From NCBI GenBank assembly GCA_036401335.1, contig DASWVC010000032.1, positions 1-15,218 on the forward strand: a stretch of DNA of 15,218 bases. Reading direction: 5' to 3'. Below are positions 13,445 to 15,218 of the stretch, piece after piece. The notes beneath the pieces were generated by a model. That model was not told the DNA's origin. It saw only the letters and a program-made list of their open reading frames with translations, and did not search any database. How positions within the stretch are numbered: the first letter of the stretch is position 1; each line of letters starts with the position of its first letter. Source of the stretch: DASWVC01 sp036401335. Its GTDB lineage: Bacteria; Verrucomicrobiota; Verrucomicrobiia; Chthoniobacterales; JAFAMB01. The position numbers and the translations under genes were made by a program.

Positions 13445-14323
13445 ATGATTGACGTTCGCCCTCCCGCCCCGAAAGCTTACCCCGCGCTGCGCGACCCCTG
13501 GCCATTCCGCGTGGCCCTGATCGCGTTGGCCGTCGGTTTTCTCGGCCTGTTCCTGTTGGTGCCGCTGATCGCCGTTTTCAGCGAAGCGCTGCGGAAAGGC
13601 ACCGTTGCGTACCTGGCGGCTTTCGGTGATCCGGTCGGCCAGGCAGCCATCCGGTTGACCTTGCTGGTGGCGGCAATTGCCGTTCCGGTTAACCTTGTTT
13701 TCGGCGTGTGCGCAGCCTGGGTGATCGCACGGTTTGAGTTCCGGGGCAAAAGCCTGCTGATCACACTCATCGACCTGCCGTTTGCGGTGTCGCCGGTGGT
13801 TGCAGGGCTGATTTACATCCTGGTTTACGGCGCCAACGGCTGGTTTGGACCGTTCCTGCAGGCGCACGGGATCAAGGTCATTTTCGCCGTACCCGGCATC
13901 GTCCTGGCAACCATTTTTGTGACGTTTCCATTCGTTGCCCGGGAACTGCTTCCCGTGATGCAATCACAAGGGAGCGAGGAAGAACTGGCTGCCCTGTCCC
14001 TTGGGGCCAGCGGATGGCAAACCTTTTGGCGGGTGACCTTGCCTAAGGTGCGTTGGGGATTGCTCTATGGGGTTATCCTCTGCAATGCCCGGGCCATGGG
14101 AGAATTCGGAGCGGTTTCGGTCGTTTCCGGTCACATCCGGGGCCTGACGAACACCATCCCATTGCACGTGGAGATCCTGTACAACGAATACAACCTGGTG
14201 GCGGCCTTTGCCATGGCGTCGCTCCTCACGTTCCTGGCGATGCTGACGTTGGGACTAAAGGCCTGGTCCGAATGGCGCATGCGGACGGGAAACACCCATT
14301 CCCTGTCAGGAGGTGCCGGATGA
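13445..14323 (+). CDS. cysW: Sulfate ABC transporter permease CysW
   Basis: The second permease of the sulfate channel, 292 residues, near the family length. Membrane segments include VALIALAVGFLGLFLLVPLI, AIRLTLLVAAIAVPVNLVFG, LLITLIDLPFAVSPVVAGLI, VPGIVLATIFVTFPFVAREL and ASLLTFLAMLTLGL. The LPFAVSPVVAGLIYILVYG stretch and GEFGAVSVVSGHIRGLTNTI are strongly CysW-like. The ATPase-docking loop is EEELAALSLGASGWQTFWRVTLPK. The ATG at 13445 comes 6 nt after the cysT stop. The stop codon overlaps the cysA start in an ATGA arrangement, indicating translational coupling. Confidence 0.95.
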   Translation: MIDVRPPAPKAYPALRDPWPFRVALIALAVGFLGLFLLVPLIAVFSEALRKGTVAYLAAFGDPVGQAAIRLTLLVAAIAVPVNLVFGVCAAWVIARFEFRGKSLLITLIDLPFAVSPVVAGLIYILVYGANGWFGPFLQAHGIKVIFAVPGIVLATIFVTFPFVARELLPVMQSQGSEEELAALSLGASGWQTFWRVTLPKVRWGLLYGVILCNARAMGEFGAVSVVSGHIRGLTNTIPLHVEILYNEYNLVAAFAMASLLTFLAMLTLGLKAWSEWRMRTGNTHSLSGGAG

Positions 14324-15066
14324 GAATCGAAACGAAGGACCTGGTGCGGCGGCACAAAGCATTCCTGGCCCTGGATCGGGTGTCCATCACGGCGGAAAAC
14401 GGAGAGTTCCTGGCCCTCCTGGGGCCTTCCGGTTCCGGCAAAACCACGTTGCTGCGGATCATCGCGGGGCTCGATTTCCCGGACAGTGGTTCCGTCTGGT
14501 TTGATGGACGGGAGGCGACCGGCCTGAAGGTGCAAAAGCGCCGGGTGGGCTTTGTGTTCCAGAATTATGCGCTCTTCCGCCACATGACCGTGGCACGGAA
14601 CGTGGCATTTGGCCTCGAGGTAAAAGGTGGCCGGGAGCGGCCTTCCCGGGCGGGCATCGCCGCCCGTGTCTCAGAGCTTCTTCGCCTGGTCCAACTGCCA
14701 GGGATGGACGGGCGTTACCCCCATGAACTATCCGGTGGTCAACGTCAGCGGGTCGCACTTGCCCGCGCGCTGGCCATTGAGCCCCGGATATTGCTTCTGG
14801 ACGAACCTTTTGGAGCGCTCGACGCCAAGGTCCGAAAGGAACTCCGGTCCTGGGTCAGGCAATTGCAGCGCGACCTGCGCATTACCGCCTTGTTCGTGAC
14901 GCACGATCAGGAGGAAGCCCTGGAAATTGCCGACCGGGTCGTGGTGATGAACCGCGCACGCGTTGAACAGATCGGCACGCCGAAGGAAATTTACAGCCGG
15001 CCGGCCACCCCCTTCGTGCTGGAGTTTTTTCGGGACGGCAAAGAGGACCTTGGCGTGACGAGGTGA
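14320..15066 (+). CDS. cysA: Sulfate ABC transporter ATPase CysA, short form
   Basis: The ATP-hydrolysing subunit that drives sulfate import. All nucleotide-binding motifs are intact: Walker A GPSGSGKTT (35-43), Q-loop VFQNYALF (Gln81), signature LSGGQRQR (137-144), Walker B LLLDEPFGALD (158-168) and the switch His in FVTHDQEEALE (His195). A strong ribosome site AGGAGGT precedes the ATG, which overlaps the cysW stop by 4 nt. The protein ends at residue 248, just after RPATPFVLEFF. E. coli CysA has about 365 residues, so the C-terminal TOBE-like regulatory domain is absent. A one-base shift in the T6 run at 15024-15029 would add only a few residues before another stop, and a new gene starts 86 nt downstream, so a simple frameshift does not explain the loss. 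Confidence 0.93.
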   Translation: MRIETKDLVRRHKAFLALDRVSITAENGEFLALLGPSGSGKTTLLRIIAGLDFPDSGSVWFDGREATGLKVQKRRVGFVFQNYALFRHMTVARNVAFGLEVKGGRERPSRAGIAARVSELLRLVQLPGMDGRYPHELSGGQRQRVALARALAIEPRILLLDEPFGALDAKVRKELRSWVRQLQRDLRITALFVTHDQEEALEIADRVVVMNRARVEQIGTPKEIYSRPATPFVLEFFRDGKEDLGVTR

Positions 15067-15152
15067 GGTTTCCTCAGCGCCCCAAGCACCCGATGCGCTG
15101 GTGCAAGGTCAGGAACTGCTGAATCCCAAGACTTGAAGCAAGGACAACACGC

Positions 15153-15218
15153 ATGAAAAACCGCAAGACTCCAAGGGTCGTCGTGATCACGGGCGCTTCG
15201 GCGGGCCTTGGCCGCGCC
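15153..15218 (+). CDS. Short-chain dehydrogenase/reductase, N-terminal part (cut by window edge)
   Basis: Only 22 codons are visible. They give MKNRKTPRVVVITGASAGLG and then RA, which contains the TGxxxGxG cofactor-binding motif (TGASAGLG) directly after a beta strand, the hallmark of classical SDR enzymes that use NAD(P). AAGGA lies about 9 nt before the ATG. The 86-nt gap after cysA holds a small GCACC/GGTGC hairpin but no T-tract, so read-through from the sulfate operon is possible. The substrate cannot be inferred. Confidence 0.8.
   Translation, partial: MKNRKTPRVVVITGASAGLGRA

Noticed and set aside
12761..13963. A 400-codon open frame on the minus strand opposite cysT and cysW
   Set aside because: Its translation is rich in His, Gln, Asn and Gly with no recognisable domain, and it mirrors two clearly real permease genes. 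It is a GC-rich antisense shadow.
15024..15029. Frameshift in a T6 run as the cause of the short cysA
   Set aside because: The shifted frame also ends within about ten codons, so no hidden C-terminal domain is recovered.

Overview
The window looks like chromosomal DNA from a GC-rich Gram-negative (diderm) bacterium. It carries a BamD-like outer-membrane assembly protein, an LptE lipoprotein with a lipobox, and two periplasmic solute-binding proteins. The order BamD-like / LptE / RsmI and the overall gene content suggest Verrucomicrobiota or a relative; that is inference, since no rRNA or other decisive marker is present.

Layout. (1) 1-3775, minus strand: an operon-like set read from right to left. 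It encodes a gluconate 2-dehydrogenase subunit 3-like small subunit, a GMC/pyranose-oxidase-like FAD oxidoreductase overlapping it by 11 nt, a periplasmic sugar-type binding protein, and the N-terminus of a sugar ABC transporter ATPase cut by the window edge. This looks like uptake coupled to oxidation of a sugar or glycoside. (2) 3776-4115: a 340-nt divergent spacer with a 6-bp-arm inverted repeat. (3) 4116-7101, plus strand: a small exported PepSY-like protein, then bamD-like, lptE and rsmI, with a strong candidate promoter almost touching the bamD start. (4) 7098-8627, minus strand: purE and a two-domain Sua5-type threonylcarbamoyl-AMP synthase. The Sua5 gene meets rsmI tail to tail, sharing a TTAG stop overlap. 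(5) 8628-10817, plus strand: a cold-shock protein behind a good promoter and a ~97-nt leader, aroK, queG (overlapping aroK by 11 nt), and tRNA-Leu(CAA). (6) 10899-15066, plus strand: an Rrf2-family regulator followed by a sulfate/thiosulfate ABC transporter (binding protein, two permeases, ATPase). The ATPase ends just after its nucleotide-binding domain. (7) 15153 to the edge: the first 22 codons of a short-chain dehydrogenase.

How the parts fit. Sections 3-5 are mostly housekeeping: envelope biogenesis, rRNA and tRNA modification, purine and shikimate synthesis. Section 6 is a self-contained sulfur-acquisition locus whose regulator is probably the Rrf2 protein, with a candidate promoter and overlapping inverted repeat in front of the binding-protein gene. 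Section 1 is the most accessory-like part.

I found no mobile element, CRISPR array, phage gene or defence system. I do not see a clearly undescribed system. The items most worth a second look are the oxidoreductase/ABC operon whose two enzyme subunits lack export signals, the possibly leaderless bamD-like gene, the truncated CysA, and the Rrf2 regulator with an unusual cysteine arrangement beside the sulfate transporter.
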